Assembly (NCBI GenBank): GCA_018340805.1
Contig: JACMZG010001908.1
Span: forward strand, 48,219,818 to 48,283,817
DNA length: 64,000 nucleotides
Source: Microvelia longipes
Taxonomy: Eukaryota; Arthropoda; Insecta; Hemiptera; Veliidae
Reading direction: 5' to 3'
The notes under the pieces are model-generated. The model saw nothing but the letters and a program-made list of their open reading frames with translations, ran no database searches and was not told where the DNA came from. Position numbers and translations under genes: made by a program. The first letter of the stretch is position 1, and every line of letters starts with the position of its first letter. Positions 43,600-55,969 of this stretch are shown here, piece after piece.

Positions 43600-44730
43600 T
43601 ACATACAACCTTTTGAATTTTAGTATATAAAATAATAAACATATAGTATTAGATGGACCTTCATATGAATCTGTATTTAACCTAGACAATACTTGTATTT
43701 ATTTTGATTTTAAACAAAATGCTAACAGAATATAATTTGCAACTAAATATAATTGAAAGATAATATTATTTTCATTTAAGATAAATAAGTATTATTGAAT
43801 TTATTCCACTCTATACTGGCGCAACAATGTGCATTAATATAATACATTAATGTAATATATATCTGAATATTATTATCTTGAGTAATATTCAGAGCAATAT
43901 AATGTACTACAATAATTTTTTTCCATATATTTATTTGAATGGCAAATAATTTTAACAACAAGAAAAGGAATTCAGCTGCATTTCTACAACTTTAGCCCTT
44001 TTGGATTCTCTCCAAAACCAATAAGGGCCATTTTCAGATTGCGGGATCTTTTTATGCCAAGTTTGATAGGTATTGTATAGTGAAAAAAAAATTAAAAAAA
44101 GAAACATATCATTATGGCGCCAGTGCGGTTTTATATTATTAATTTAATCTTCTGGTTTTCTTTAAATGGTCTTTTTTATTTGACTAAATAGTGTGATGTC
44201 ATCAGCATATTTATACGCAACGAAATTTATGTTACCGCATAATACGTCCTTTTCCATTATGTGGTAATAAACATTAAATTTATTCCTAAACCCTACTGAG
44301 AAAAACATAGAAAAACGTTAAATTTATCTTTTAACAAAGTAATTGAACCGTCAATTAAAAAATAAAAAATGCACAATGTTATGACGAAATATATGATTTA
44401 ATTTTCAATTAAAACATCTGACAAGACATAACGGAGATCGCTATGTCTCTAAAATCAATTTTTTCGGTCTGCATCTCGTATTCCAACCAAAGTCATAGAG
44501 AAAAATGCATACATTTTGTAATGCTTAATTTTAAAGGAAAACAAAATATGACTTGCTCGACAAATTTGATAAACAATTTTTTTCGAAGCTTGGGATCCTA
44601 GCACACGGCAGACATGTTTTAAACTGTGAAAGTAAAATATATCTTTAAAGACACCTTAAAACTGTCTTCTGTGTACAAATTTGACAGCAGTTAGTTAGTT
44701 GAACCTTTTCAAAATTGGAACAAAATATAT
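43600..44730. other. no gene recognised
   Basis: AT-rich sequence between the PLE relic and the large palindrome; no long open frame of recognisable content. Confidence 0.5.
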
Positions 44731-44735
44731 ATATA

Positions 44736-45933
44736 CAGGGTGTTTCATATAAAGTGTCCACCAGAAAAGGAGGTGATAGTACTCCTCAAAAGAACAAAAA
44801 ATGTCCTATAATATAAACCCCGATCTCCAACCGTTTTTCCCACAAGGTCAAATTTAATATTTCAAAAAAAATATTTGACCTCACATCATAAAATTGTTAA
44901 TAGGGATTTAAATATTCAAGCTAGAAAGGCGAAATTGGTATCATTAGAAAGCTGAGTAAATTTCCTAAAGGACAAATTACTAACCATGTCAAATATTTTG
45001 GAACTACTGCCCAAATTTTTGCATGAAACATGATTTTTTTAAAAAATGAATTTTATGGAATTTTGTAGTAGGGCATTAGAGGAAGTAAGAGATGAGCAAA
45101 AGTTCAGCCAAGAACGGAAAAAACTTCTCTTATGACTGACCTTTAAGAAAATGTAAATATTTTTATACATTCAATAGTCAAAAATGTAAGCTATTGTTGC
45201 TAGAAGTTGCAAAAACTGATCATTTTTGTCGTATAAAAGTGAAAATAATGTGTTATTTTAATAAAATATTTTATTTCCGAAATAATTTAATAATACGATT
45301 TTTAGACTCTAGAAGGTAAAATAAACCTATTTTATTCTTACACATTTTTCTCTAAAACCACTCTTTTCCCTTGCTTTTGAGATTTTTAATTATTTTATGT
45401 ACCATGTAATTAACATTGTAGACATATGCAAAAATGCCAAAAAAATATCAGTTTTTCCAACTTCTAGGAAGAATGGCTTAAAATTTTAACCTTGAAATGT
45501 ATAAAATTATTTAATTTCCTTAAAGGGCAATCATAAGAGAAGTTTTTTCCGTTCTTGGCTGAACTTTTGCTCATCTCTTACTTCCTCTAATGCCCTACTA
45601 CAAAAAATTCCATAAAAATTCATTTTTTAAAAAAAATCATGTTTCATGCAAAAGTTTGGGCAGTAGTTCCAAAATATTTGACATAGTTAGTAGTTTGTCC
45701 TTTAGGAAATTTACTCAGCTTTCTAATGATACCAATTTCGCCTTTCTAGCTTGAATAGTTAAATCCCTATTACCAATTTTATGATGTGAGGTCAAATATT
45801 TTTTTAAAAATATTAAATTTGACCTTGTGGGAAACGGTTGGAGATCGGGGTTTATATTATGGGACATTTTTTGTTCTATTTGAGGAGTACTATCACCTCC
45901 TTTTCTGGTGGACACTTTATATGAAACACCCTG
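44736..45933. mobile_element. 1.2-kb near-complete palindrome (fold-back transposon), TA target duplication
   Basis: Ends cagggtgtttcatataaagt and actttatatgaaacaccctg are exact reverse complements, flanked by TA at 44734-44735 and 45934-45935. Complementarity continues inward through gatctccaaccg, aaatatttgacctcacatca, gaggaagtaagagatgagca and gaagttgcaaaaactgat, leaving only a loop of about 250 bp around 45335. There is no coding capacity. The CAGGGTGTTTC terminus recurs among arthropod DNA transposons in my recollection, but I cannot assign a superfamily. Confidence 0.88.
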
Positions 45934-45938
45934 TAATA

Positions 45939-46286
<348 letters not shown>

Positions 46287-46289
46287 GTA

Positions 46290-46885
46290 TAATACTTATG
46301 AGGTATTTACTTTAAACATCTGGAACGGATAATTAGGTAAAATTACATTTTTAGAGTTTTAATACACACTCAAAACTTTCAACGTACTTACTTGAAGTGG
46401 AGGATAAGGAATAGTTAAAATTAAAATGCGTTGGTCATACTTTGTAAAAAGAGAAGCATAATTACCATACGATACACACCTTTTCCAAAATTGTATCCAA
46501 GCTTTTTTTCAAAAATGTAGATGCACGGTAGAGCTTTGAATTAGACTCAGCTACTATCCCTATAACCCCGGAAATTAAATTCCAAAGGATTTAAACCTAA
46601 AAGCTTTACTTATCCCAAAGCAGGTCATCTAGTTTCCCACCATATCAAGTGTATTTGAATTAAATTGCAATGTAAATTTATCGAAGCATGGCTCCATCTA
46701 TAATCTGACACTTTACTACTATCTAAAAATTACTGAACGGAAATTAAATTTTATTAACATTTCGATTTTTAATTAGTAATTTAAAATTATGCAGACGTAT
46801 TTAAGACCTCTTGGGTGGTTTTTAACAAGTTGTCAGTCTGCATCTCTGTGTCTGTTATCATCGTTGCTCCCCTATCTGATTTGTA
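46290..46885. other. dispersed-repeat end, then no gene recognised
   Basis: 46298-46345 (gaggtatttactttaaacat, ctggaacggataattaggt) matches the end module of the abundant dispersed repeat. The rest shows nothing supported. Confidence 0.45.
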
Positions 46886-46889
46886 CTTG

Positions 46890-47632
46890 TACCAATTGTG
46901 TTGTAACCCGTACCCCCTACCTTGTACCTGAATTGTAAACGTACCGTACCTTATTGTAACCGTATCTTGTACCCTTACCTCGTACCTTATTTAACCCGCA
47001 TCTGATTAGTAACCCGTACCTTATTTGTATCCCTAATCTGCTTAGTAACCCTTACCTGATTAGTAACCCGCACCTTATTTGTAACCCGTATCTGATTTGT
47101 AACCCTTACCTGATTAGTAACCCGCACCTTATTTGTAACCCTTATCTGATTTTTAACCCTTACCTGATAAATAATTCGTACCTTATTTGTAACCCGCATC
47201 TGATTAGTAACCCGCACCTTATATTGTAACCGTATCTGATTGTAACCCTTACCTGATTAGTAACCCGCACCTTATTTGTAACCGTATCTGATTTGTAACC
47301 CTTACCTGATTAGTAACCCGCACCTTATTTGTAACCCGTATCTGATTTAACCCTTACCTGATTAGTAACCCGCACCTTATTTGTAACCCGTATCTTATTT
47401 GTAACCGTATCTGATTTGTAACCCTTACCTGATTAGTAACCCGCACCTTATTTGTAACCCGTATCTGATTTGTAACCCTTACCTGATTAGTAACCCGCAC
47501 CTTATTTGTAACCCGTATCTTATTTGTAACCGTATCTTATTTGTAACCCGTACCTTATTTGTAACCTGTATCTTATTTGTAACCCGTATCTTATTTGTAA
47601 CCCGTATCTGATTTGTAACCATCACCTGGTTA
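46890..47632. repeat. 18-bp minisatellite in a 54-bp higher-order pattern
   Basis: Basic units resemble taacccgtatctgatttg. Three variants (taacccgtatctgatttg, taacccttacctgattag, taacccgcaccttatttg) recur in order, making a 54-bp higher-order unit in the middle part. Because 18 is divisible by three, a spurious repetitive open frame (RVTNQV) appears on the minus strand. Confidence 0.93.
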
Positions 47633-47639
47633 AAATGAC

Positions 47640-48995
47640 CCTAAATAAAAAAGAATCAATCCAAGCACTACTTTGACGAATATTAACTTTAGTGTTGAGA
47701 AATTCATAGTATAATATATCATTAGAAACCTTAACTATGAACGCAACTTAACTAAAAAAAAATGCTCTAACAAATACGGTGTTTAAACAAGAATATATTT
47801 AAATACTATGAACTAAGCAGAATAAGGTAATATTTTTTTAAGCCGCAAACCTACCAAAGAACTTAACTTGATAACTTTTTATTGAATGAAAATTACCTCC
47901 AACCTATCTTTATTGTTTATCAATATTCTCTTATGAATATTTAATCCATACTATCCAACGTGTGTACGTAAGAAATCTACTTTTTAAAATGTCTATACTA
48001 TAAAATTTATAGTAGCTATTTATTTTATAATTCTAGTATCAAGGTTTTGAAAAGCACGTAGCATTTTATAATATATTAGGATTTTTTGTAACTCTTTTCT
48101 GGTAGATTTATAGAGTCGTCGCGATGCTATGAGGTTCATATCTGGGTCATGCGGTTTTGTAATTTTCTTCATATTCCTCGTTATTTTTTCTCTTTTAGAT
48201 GTTATATCATTCCACCATGCGATTGACTTCAGTACAACTTTTCTTTTTCTAATATTTAATTTTTTATTAATAAAAGTTTGTTATTTAAAGTCTATAAAAA
48301 AGATAATAGGTTTTAGTTTCGAAACTAACATGAGTTTTACTGTAGTTTGAGAAGTAATTTTGTTCAGTAATTCTGCAATTTTGTTGTCTTGCAAATTGCT
48401 CAGTTTTTAAACTTTTTTTTAAGATTGATTTTTTGTTATTATGTAACTTATGTACAAGGAATCATATGACCCTTAGCTGCACAGTTACAAATTCTAGACA
48501 TTGTAACTTGATAATAAATGTATCTCCAATATGGGTAAAATTGTTTCCAGCCTGGTTTTATTAAACAGCATTATCGATTTAAACGAAATTATAACGAAGA
48601 ATAAAAAAATGGTACCTTTTAATTAAAGTTAAGCTAATATACTTTAAATAAAAAAAACTTCATTTTACATAAATTTTACATGTATTTAGATTAGCAGTAA
48701 CTTGACAATCAGCCGGCTTTATATATATTATTAGTTGGCATCAATTCGAGGAGTTTTTTTAAACGAAATTAATTAGTTTTTTTTAATTTACAAACAAATG
48801 TTTAAAAATTATAAATTGTAATATTATTATTATTAAATCAATATAATAATATAAAAATTAAGTATTTTAAATGGTATCCAATTGTATTATCATTTTTGTA
48901 ATTTCATTTTAAATTTATTTACTTAGTTATGACACATGACATGAAAAAACTTTATAATAACATTCAAAATTTTATTTTTTAATTTTTTGGCATGT
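47640..48995. other. no gene recognised
   Basis: AT-rich; (ATT)n near 48825. No supported gene. Confidence 0.5.
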
Positions 48996-48999
48996 TTAT

Positions 49000-49045
49000 A
49001 AAGAACTGAAGAAGCTCAGGATCCCTGGGCGAAAGCTCTTCAACA
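49000..49045 (+). ncRNA. hammerhead-like motif of uncertain status
   Basis: CTGAAGA (49006-49012), a strong 7-bp hairpin GCTCAGG/CCTGGGC with ATC loop, then GAAA (49031-49034) and GCTC. The core and stem II fit; the part after GAAA gives only CUC as a possible cleavage triplet and a 3-bp stem I (GAA/TTC). It could be a PLE-end relic or chance. Confidence 0.35.
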
Positions 49046-49194
49046 ATTCATTTTCAATAAATTTAGATAAAAGGACTAATGACTTCATTAATTTAATTGG
49101 TATAACAGGTATATAACAATAATTTTGATATTTGTATAAGTTTTTCACTATTTCCGTTATCGATTTATCGAGATTATCATGTAATAGTGTTTCC

Positions 49195-49258
49195 CTGCCT
49201 TCTGATAGCCGAAATGGCTCTAGAGATATTCATATCTAACAGCAAGTATCGAAGGTGT
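49195..49258 (+). mobile_element. fragment of the PLE terminus with broken hammerhead
   Basis: cttctgatagccgaaatggc then agagatattcatatctaaca then gcaagtatcgaagg aligns to the PLE end at 17.58-17.65 kb (minus) and 43.51-43.58 kb. The stem II loop is deleted and the cleavage region changed. Confidence 0.6.
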
Positions 49259-49264
49259 TGTCGA

Positions 49265-52140
49265 TACTTTTCGAAATTAAAAAAAAACGTAAAAAAAAGG
49301 AATCATAAGAATAAAGACTTGTAAGAGATCTTTAAAATGTGCACATTTAATTGTACGTTGACTTTGATTTGTATGTTCTTCGAAATGTTCATAAAACATT
49401 CATTGAAATCTTCACTGGTGCAGCAAAGGTTTCAAGAGTCACTTCAAGCATATAAACCGAAATGTACTGAGAAATACTTCTTTAGGTTTAGTCATATAAC
49501 GGTGTTAATATACACTTCTGAATGGTCGCCAAATTTAGTTTAAAATAGTTTCAAAGTGTAAAACGAAATGATCATCAAAATGTACTCCGAATTGGTCTTA
49601 AAAACACTGATAGAATGCAAGATTTTCTCATTTAATTTTCTTTGACTTTTCCCCTTGGTGGTAAAATGAACATTTACTTATTATTCTCTTTCTTATTTCA
49701 TACGATTTATTTTAGCGTTTATTACTAGGTGTTCTATTATTTTTATTTATTTATTCTAATAACTTATTTAATGTATTTTTTAATTTATAACGGATAAATG
49801 AATATGATCACTGGAATCGAAACGTCTCAATTTGTCTTTGTCTAAGTCTAAATCTCTCAAAGATGTACAGCTCTTAGTAAAAATTCAGGCTTTTTTAGAA
49901 TACTTCTTAACAGGACCCCACACACAAGCCACCACACACACACACATTTTATATATAATATATATATTATAATATATATATTATTATATATATATATTAA
50001 TTTTGAATTAAAAGTATTAGACTTTTTATTTTTAAGGTCTTTGTATGACTTATACCTTACATTCCATATACTTTTTAAATTAAGTATACGTATTAAATGG
50101 TCCATGATATTTACTTTCAAATATACTCTCTGTAATATTAGATTTTTATTACACAAGGCCATAATAGATCATAAAGTTGAAATACATAGGGTTTCAATGC
50201 TTAATTTACAGTAAAACATATTATGTCAATGTAATAATATGTTAGGATAAAAATCTTGGCATGAACAAATGAATGGCCAGAACACATGTTTGATAGTAAA
50301 CTCTGAAACAAGGAATCCATATGTCAATGGGATTTAGTTGTGATAATTTTTATTAATCATTATATACAGATTAATCAAATATTAGATCAGCCCAATTAAT
50401 ATAAAAAGGTATAATATATATAAATATATTAATTTTATATATCTAATATAATATATTATTAGTATGTAACACGTTATGTAGTGTACCATGTAGAAAATGT
50501 TAGCAATGGTTTCAAGGTAAACGTTTATCTGTCTATACAGCAATACTTGATTAAAATTTAAACAGACATATTGAAGAAATGAAATGCTTGTTTAAGTAAA
50601 ATATTTGAAAGTTATCGACATTTGAGAGAAAAAATTGAAGTAAAAATAAATTGAAGTTTCATTAAAAAAAGCGTCTATTTAATCTCAGAAATTCTCTAAA
50701 TAAGCTTATTAGTCAATTTCTCGAGAAAATATTAAGTTCATGATATAGTGATACGTTTTTATTTTCAAATAAATGTTTGTATTTTTTACTAAATAATCAA
50801 ATAAATAACTTTTACATCGCTGTGTAAAATAGGCTAATTAATAACATTATTTTTAATATTTATATTTGATACAAATCTATTTCGTGTTTATTTCACCGTG
50901 TTTAAAATCGAATTTTTCAATAATAATAATAATAATAATAATTTTCAATCAATTTTTTATCCATATTTTTCCAAGAGATGCCATCTTGCTTTAGCAGAGT
51001 AGTTCTAAAACAATATTTTTAAGTAAAAATAAGTCTCGCAAATATTTATCGTCTTTACTTTACGATCTTTTAAAATCGAAATTCTTTAATAATAATAATA
51101 ATAATATAATGTTTTATTGTTTCTTTATTTTTATTTTATTTTTTAAGAGATTAATCCAACTTTAATCCAATAATTCTGAGACACATACTTATTTTATTAT
51201 AATTTTTTTAATTCTACTTATATTTGCAATAACTTATTCTTCTACAATTTCTTAATTAAAATTCTTTAGCTATAATATTTAGCATTAGCTAAGTATCTTG
51301 TTTGAGATGGATTTCTTTAAAGATCCTTTCTCCTTGAAAGCAGTAAGCCCGATGAAAATGTATAATTAATATTTTTATTAAAATGTAATATTTAATTATT
51401 GAAAAGCCAAAAAGCAAATAGCAAGCTAAAGAGGAAGCTGAGTATAATTTAATAGCACTAAAGAGATACAATAATTTGAGTGTTGGTGCCAAGTCAAGGG
51501 TATATGGAATACATTATATAGGTCATGTAGGTCAACTTAGAGTACGAGTATACTCACGCCGGTCTAATGGAAAAATTTAATTATATTTGCTCAAACCTAG
51601 TCAACACATTAGTATAAAGGTTGATTTAATTAAATTGAAAATTACAATATTGGTCACTGAAGAGAAAAAATAAACACAATTAGTTTTTCAATATTATACT
51701 TCGCATCTTTACACAAACTTTGGAGAAATATGTCTAAATATTTATTCATAATTTAACGTCATCTTGCTTCTTTTTTTAAGAAAACGGTTATAGTAGCCAA
51801 AATTTTAAATAAGTCTATAGTACCAAAAATTCTAATTATACATATGAAAAGGAAGGGAAATTATATAGTCCCTAAATTGGTTACTTTAATTGACCTTTTT
51901 AATAAGATTTATAATAAATTTCATTTTTGACGTAATTTTTACTTATTGCGTATTGAGTAGTATTTTGATTTTTAATGAAAATCTTCTGTCAGTTGTGTCA
52001 GTCTTTTTTCAACTTTTATTATTTTGATATTAATGCTTAATGTTTAAGATTTAAGTATTAGTAAAAAGTTAAATTTTAGTGAGAAATAATGATTTTTGGA
52101 AACATTTTATTTTGATTTATGTTAAAAATTGGAAGAGTTT
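49265..52140. other. no gene recognised; small microsatellites
   Basis: AT-rich sequence with (CA)n and (TA)n at 49920-50000 and (AAT)n at 50922-50941 and 51092-51108. 49810-49840 (ggaatcgaaacgtctc) faintly recalls a hammerhead GAAACGUC but the core is absent. Confidence 0.45.
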
Positions 52141-52149
52141 GTATTGCTG

Positions 52150-52545
52150 GTTTGCATACCCTCCTGCGACGAGGATTGACTGCATGATAGCACATGATTA
52201 CAAATCCTTTATCAGCCGAGACTCTTGCTTTTCATTTTTTTTCTAACCTCCACTCCCTTCCTTTAATTTAACACTTCATTCGAAAACCAACTCGGTACAA
52301 CCGTTTCACAGAGAGAAAATCCGATTAGGATGTTACGCACGAAGCACGTTAACTATTACGTTTCGTTAAGGATTTTGTTTGCGAAACGGTTAACGTTTGC
52401 GGGCGGGGAAGGGTAGGTAAGTCCAACCCCTAGTCGATACAGTGTTAGACTAACCGGCGCACACGGGGGGGCTCCGCCACCCAAACCTCTCCCCCTCCAG
52501 GCTTCCACCTCCCTTCTCTACAACATATTATATTTTAATTCATAT
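52150..52545. other. relatively GC-rich island, no gene recognised
   Basis: From about 52300 to 52540 the base composition shifts to balanced GC with ggcgggg, acgggggggct and C-rich tracts. No frame gives a recognisable protein and no second copy is seen in the window. Confidence 0.4.
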
Positions 52546-52549
52546 ATTA

Positions 52550-53308
52550 AAACCTAACATTATTTTATACTTAAAAATAATTTATCTCTTTCCAGGGATG
52601 CAAACAATTATTCTTTCTCTTGGTTTTCCTCGATTCTATTTTCCAAAAAAAAATCAGGAAAAGGACTAATATGTTATAAAAGTCATGACAAATATTTCAT
52701 AGGATATAAAGCCAATATTAAACTCTACATTTGATCACGTTAAGTGCTAAGCTAAACGAAACAGTCTTTGACAAATAGATTAAAAAGTTTTTAACCTTAA
52801 CTCCTGGGCATCCAATTTCTACCTTGGATATCTTAATTATTTACAATGTAATCCAGGTTACAAAGTATAAAATGGATGTAAAATGATAATAAACAAATTT
52901 ACATGAAACTTTGCTCTACATGATTGTTTGCCTCCGTAGTGGTGCTTAGAAAAAAATACTTGTCACGTCTTTTCTACGAATAAAACTGGCAACATCAAGT
53001 TATATTTTCTAATATAATATCTTATTTGATTGTATTTACAATTGCATCAAATTTAGTGTATGTACTGGGTCTCTCGATACTGGTCTCAATCGATTTAGCT
53101 TGCCGTCTACTTGAATTTGTGATACATTTTTTTAGAGTCATTTCAAGTTTAAATGTTTCATAAACAGTAGGTTCCGGAACCTACCAACATATCGCCATAT
53201 GTCAAGATTTTGAGAAAACCTTCGCGAGAGTTATCGTTCACCATACGCTAGAGCAGAAACGTTACAACATACAAACAACACACACACACACACCATACAC
53301 ACATATAA

Positions 53309-53315
<7 letters not shown>
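52550..53315. other. no gene recognised
   Basis: AT-rich; a short (AC)n precedes the next TA tract. Confidence 0.45.

Positions 53316-53362
<47 letters not shown>
53316..53362. repeat. (TA)n microsatellite
   Basis: About 45 bases of uninterrupted TA after (CA)n at 53278-53295. Confidence 0.93.
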
Positions 53363-53363
<1 letters not shown>

Positions 53364-53364
53364 C

Positions 53365-53925
53365 TTTTTCGGACTTAAATTTTTGGTATCAGGAAATGAA
53401 AATTCGCTAATAACTCAAGGTAACCCTGACACCTTCGTGCCCTGATTATCGCTGTCCGTTTCAATCTACATACCGTATTATACTACTGCGCTACCTACTA
53501 TGTGCGTCATAGCTGAAACTTTTAGTAACTTACCTTTGTCTTAAGAATAACTTCAGTTAGTCCAGGTAACTTTGTGCCTCGGATAACAATAACTGTTTGT
53601 TCTCAGACACCGCATTCCAAGCATACTTCTACCTATGTGCTTTATGCATTAAATTTTAAGTATTATTTGTAAACATTTTTTTAGAGTTATTAAAAGCTGA
53701 ATCTTGTCCTGATAAAAAGCTTAAAAGCTAGTAAAAGAAAAAACAACTTTTAAAACAGTCAAAATAAACTGAAGGTCGTAAAAAGCTTAAGGGTGGAAGT
53801 TATATAGTAAAAAAATACACAAAAAATTTCCGTCGTAAAACACTAAAGGTCATTTCTTTATAGTTAGTAGTGAAGACATAAAGTAGTCTTTATTTCTCGA
53901 AGATGATAAAGAAAACGTTTTCGTC
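53365..53925. other. no gene recognised
   Basis: Two weakly similar blocks (caaggtaaccctgac...tactactgcgctacctac and ccaggtaactttgtg...cttctacctatgtgc) about 140 bp apart may be an old duplication. Confidence 0.4.
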
Positions 53926-53929
53926 AATT

Positions 53930-54305
53930 ATAAGGGCTCAACATCAGAGCTTGATTTTGAAATATTGCTCAACATCAGACTTGCTTTTGAAATACTGCTC
54001 AACATCAGAGCTTGATTTTGAAATATTGCTCAACATCAGAGCTTGTTTTGAAATAATGCTCAACATCAGAGCTTGTTTTTGAAATAATGCTCAACATCAG
54101 AGCTTGTTTTTTGAAATATTGCTCAATATCAGAGCTTGATTCTGAAATATTGCCCAACATCAGACTTGTTTTTCAAAATATTGCTCAACATCAGACTTGA
54201 TTTTGAAATATTGCTCAACATCAGACTTGATTTTGAAATATTGCTCAATATCAGAGCTTGATTTTGAAATATTCCCCAACATCAGACTTGTTTTTGAAAT
54301 ATTCC
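53930..54305. repeat. 30-31-bp minisatellite, about 12 copies
   Basis: Units gctcaacatcagagcttgat then tttgaaatatt with variants lacking the ag of agagc (catcagacttg). Two variants alternate in blocks. Confidence 0.94.
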
Positions 54306-54369
54306 TATACATACAATATATGAAATATACAATATATTCAGTACAATACAATACAATATTCTACATACA

Positions 54370-54430
54370 ACTACAATCAGTTTGATCTCAGTTATTGCAG
54401 ACAACTACAATCAGTTTGATCTCAGTTATC
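54370..54430. repeat. short direct repeat, 2 copies
   Basis: acaactacaatcagtttgat then ctcagttat occurs at about 54367 and 54400. Confidence 0.88.
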
Positions 54431-54539
54431 AGTGTCAAGAAACAACAATTTATCATTTAATAAAATCACTAAGTTTAATTTATTAGAGTTAAAACCTTTT
54501 TATCTAATTCAGATGAAACAGAACATAAATAATCAAGTT

Positions 54540-54628
54540 CTGTAAAAGAACAATTTATTGCAACAGAACAATTTATTGTAACAGAACAATCAATGTTATC
54601 AGAACGATCAATTGTAACAGAACATGGT
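54540..54628. repeat. degenerate 18-bp tandem repeat
   Basis: Variants of aacagaacaatttattgt follow each other four to five times with substitutions (acagaacaatcaatgtt, cagaacgatcaattgt). Confidence 0.8.
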
Positions 54629-54639
54629 ATTCAACATGT

Positions 54640-55180
54640 AATCCTAGTTGTAAATATTTGTGGATTATTACACAATTTTTCCTCTATATGTTCGATAAAA
54701 AAATAAAACTAGTATAAAAATTAATTCCAATACTTTTATCAGTGAAGAATATTTTTACATGAATCATTAAAGGATAGGGTCCAATATAAGTTTTCTTTTT
54801 AGGATTCTTCTTTTCATAATGGGATCCCAGTCGGTACCATCCTTTTCCCGAGCTTTTTTTCTGCTTACTTTTTCTTGAAGAAGGAGGGGACTCCGAAAAA
54901 ACTTTGAACCCTAAGTTACACAATGGGTTTCCTAAAAAGAAGATTAATAATCCCTAAAAAACGACACACTGGATCACAACGACCATTCTTCAGATACTGA
55001 AAAGCTATAACCCATAAAAAATGTCTTTCTCTTTCCTCCTTAGTATTCTATAACCTCTCAAACTAAAAACTAAAAAGAGAAAAAAAAACTATATTTCTAA
55101 ATAGAATATTTATTGAAAAGGGTATTTCTTATATTCTTTTGGAATGTATAACATAGAATGTATAATAATTTCAATTAGCA
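54640..55180. other. no gene recognised
   Basis: AT-rich, no supported feature. Confidence 0.45.
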
Positions 55181-55185
55181 AGTTA

Positions 55186-55630
55186 AAAATTCTGGCGTGG
55201 TGGTCCGCAAGTCGGGCGAATTTTTTTAACGCGTGCTTTCTTACGAACCAATCGAGTTCTTGCTTAGGTTTCCGGTTTATGCTTTACGATCGGAGCAGTA
55301 GCACTTTTACTTCTCTGTCAATCTAAATGGAATTTTCAATGGAGACGCGGATTTATACAATAGGTTGTACTAAACTATGCCCGCACTTGTACAGTCAATA
55401 CTACACTAGAATTTACACAGTTATACAAAGTTAAGTTTATGTAAATATATGAAATGTTTAGCGCATTTCCTTTGATAACTCCATCAAATTTGACAGCCAA
55501 ATAAAAGATCTAATGTTCCGACAGTGAAACATAAACCAGAAACCTGAGCATGATCTAGAGAAGTGCACAAGAATGCAAGCTTTCCAAAGGAAATTTGTAC
55601 GACATGCGAACCACCACGCCAGAATTATTC
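55186..55630. mobile_element. diverged relative of the 9.9-10.6 kb fold-back family
   Basis: The left end attctggcgtggtggtccgc then aagtcgggcgaattttt and the right end aaaggaaatttgtacgacat then gcgaaccaccacgccagaat are inverted copies of the module that makes up the 10-kb fold-back arms. Inside, ttcttgcttaggtttccggt and tttatgcttt echo the arm interior. Divergence is much greater than at 10 kb, so this is an older copy. Confidence 0.7.
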
Positions 55631-55659
55631 TATAGTTATAAAATTATAAGTGAAATTAT

Positions 55660-55960
55660 ATCGATTCAAATTTTTCTCCAGGACCATGGTTCAAACCCGG
55701 GCCTACAAACATTAAAAACGACACCCTACTCGACATTTGTTGTCTCCCAACCTTATAATCACTTTTCAGTGATTTTTTCCACCGTTTTTCAACTCTTTGG
55801 TCGTTTAAAGTTATCGTGTCAACTCTGAATGAAGTTTAATCGAATTTGCGCCCCAAAAACATTGAAAACGAACCCGTTTTTATTGCAACCGTTATTTTGG
55901 TTCAATGATATTTTTTGGTCACTTAGAGTAATAGCTAAATTTTATTAAAGTTGGAAATAT
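55660..55960 (-). mobile_element. decayed tRNA-like composite repeat
   Basis: On the minus strand a B-box-like gggtttgaaccatgg is seen at about 55700-55683; next to it the plus strand has aaaacgacaccctactcgac and tgaaaacgaacccg modules as at 10.9-11.2 kb. The A-box half is not recognisable. The arrangement (composite module, then fold-back module) is the same as at the 10-kb locus. Confidence 0.5.
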
Positions 55961-55969
55961 CGCTGGTTT

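Noticed and set aside
46987..47217. Open frame with RVTNQV repeats on the minus strand
   Set aside because: Arises because the 18-bp minisatellite period is a multiple of three.
46890..47632. Telomeric repeat
   Set aside because: The unit is an 18-bp minisatellite; taaccc occurs but no TTAGG or TTAGGG-type array is present.
49805..49845. gaatcgaaacgtctc as a hammerhead
   Set aside because: The CUGANGA core and stem II cannot be found upstream.
53440..53520. Possible tRNA-like segment on the minus strand (gtagcgcagtagtataat)
   Set aside because: An A-box-like stretch is there but no B-box at the right distance.
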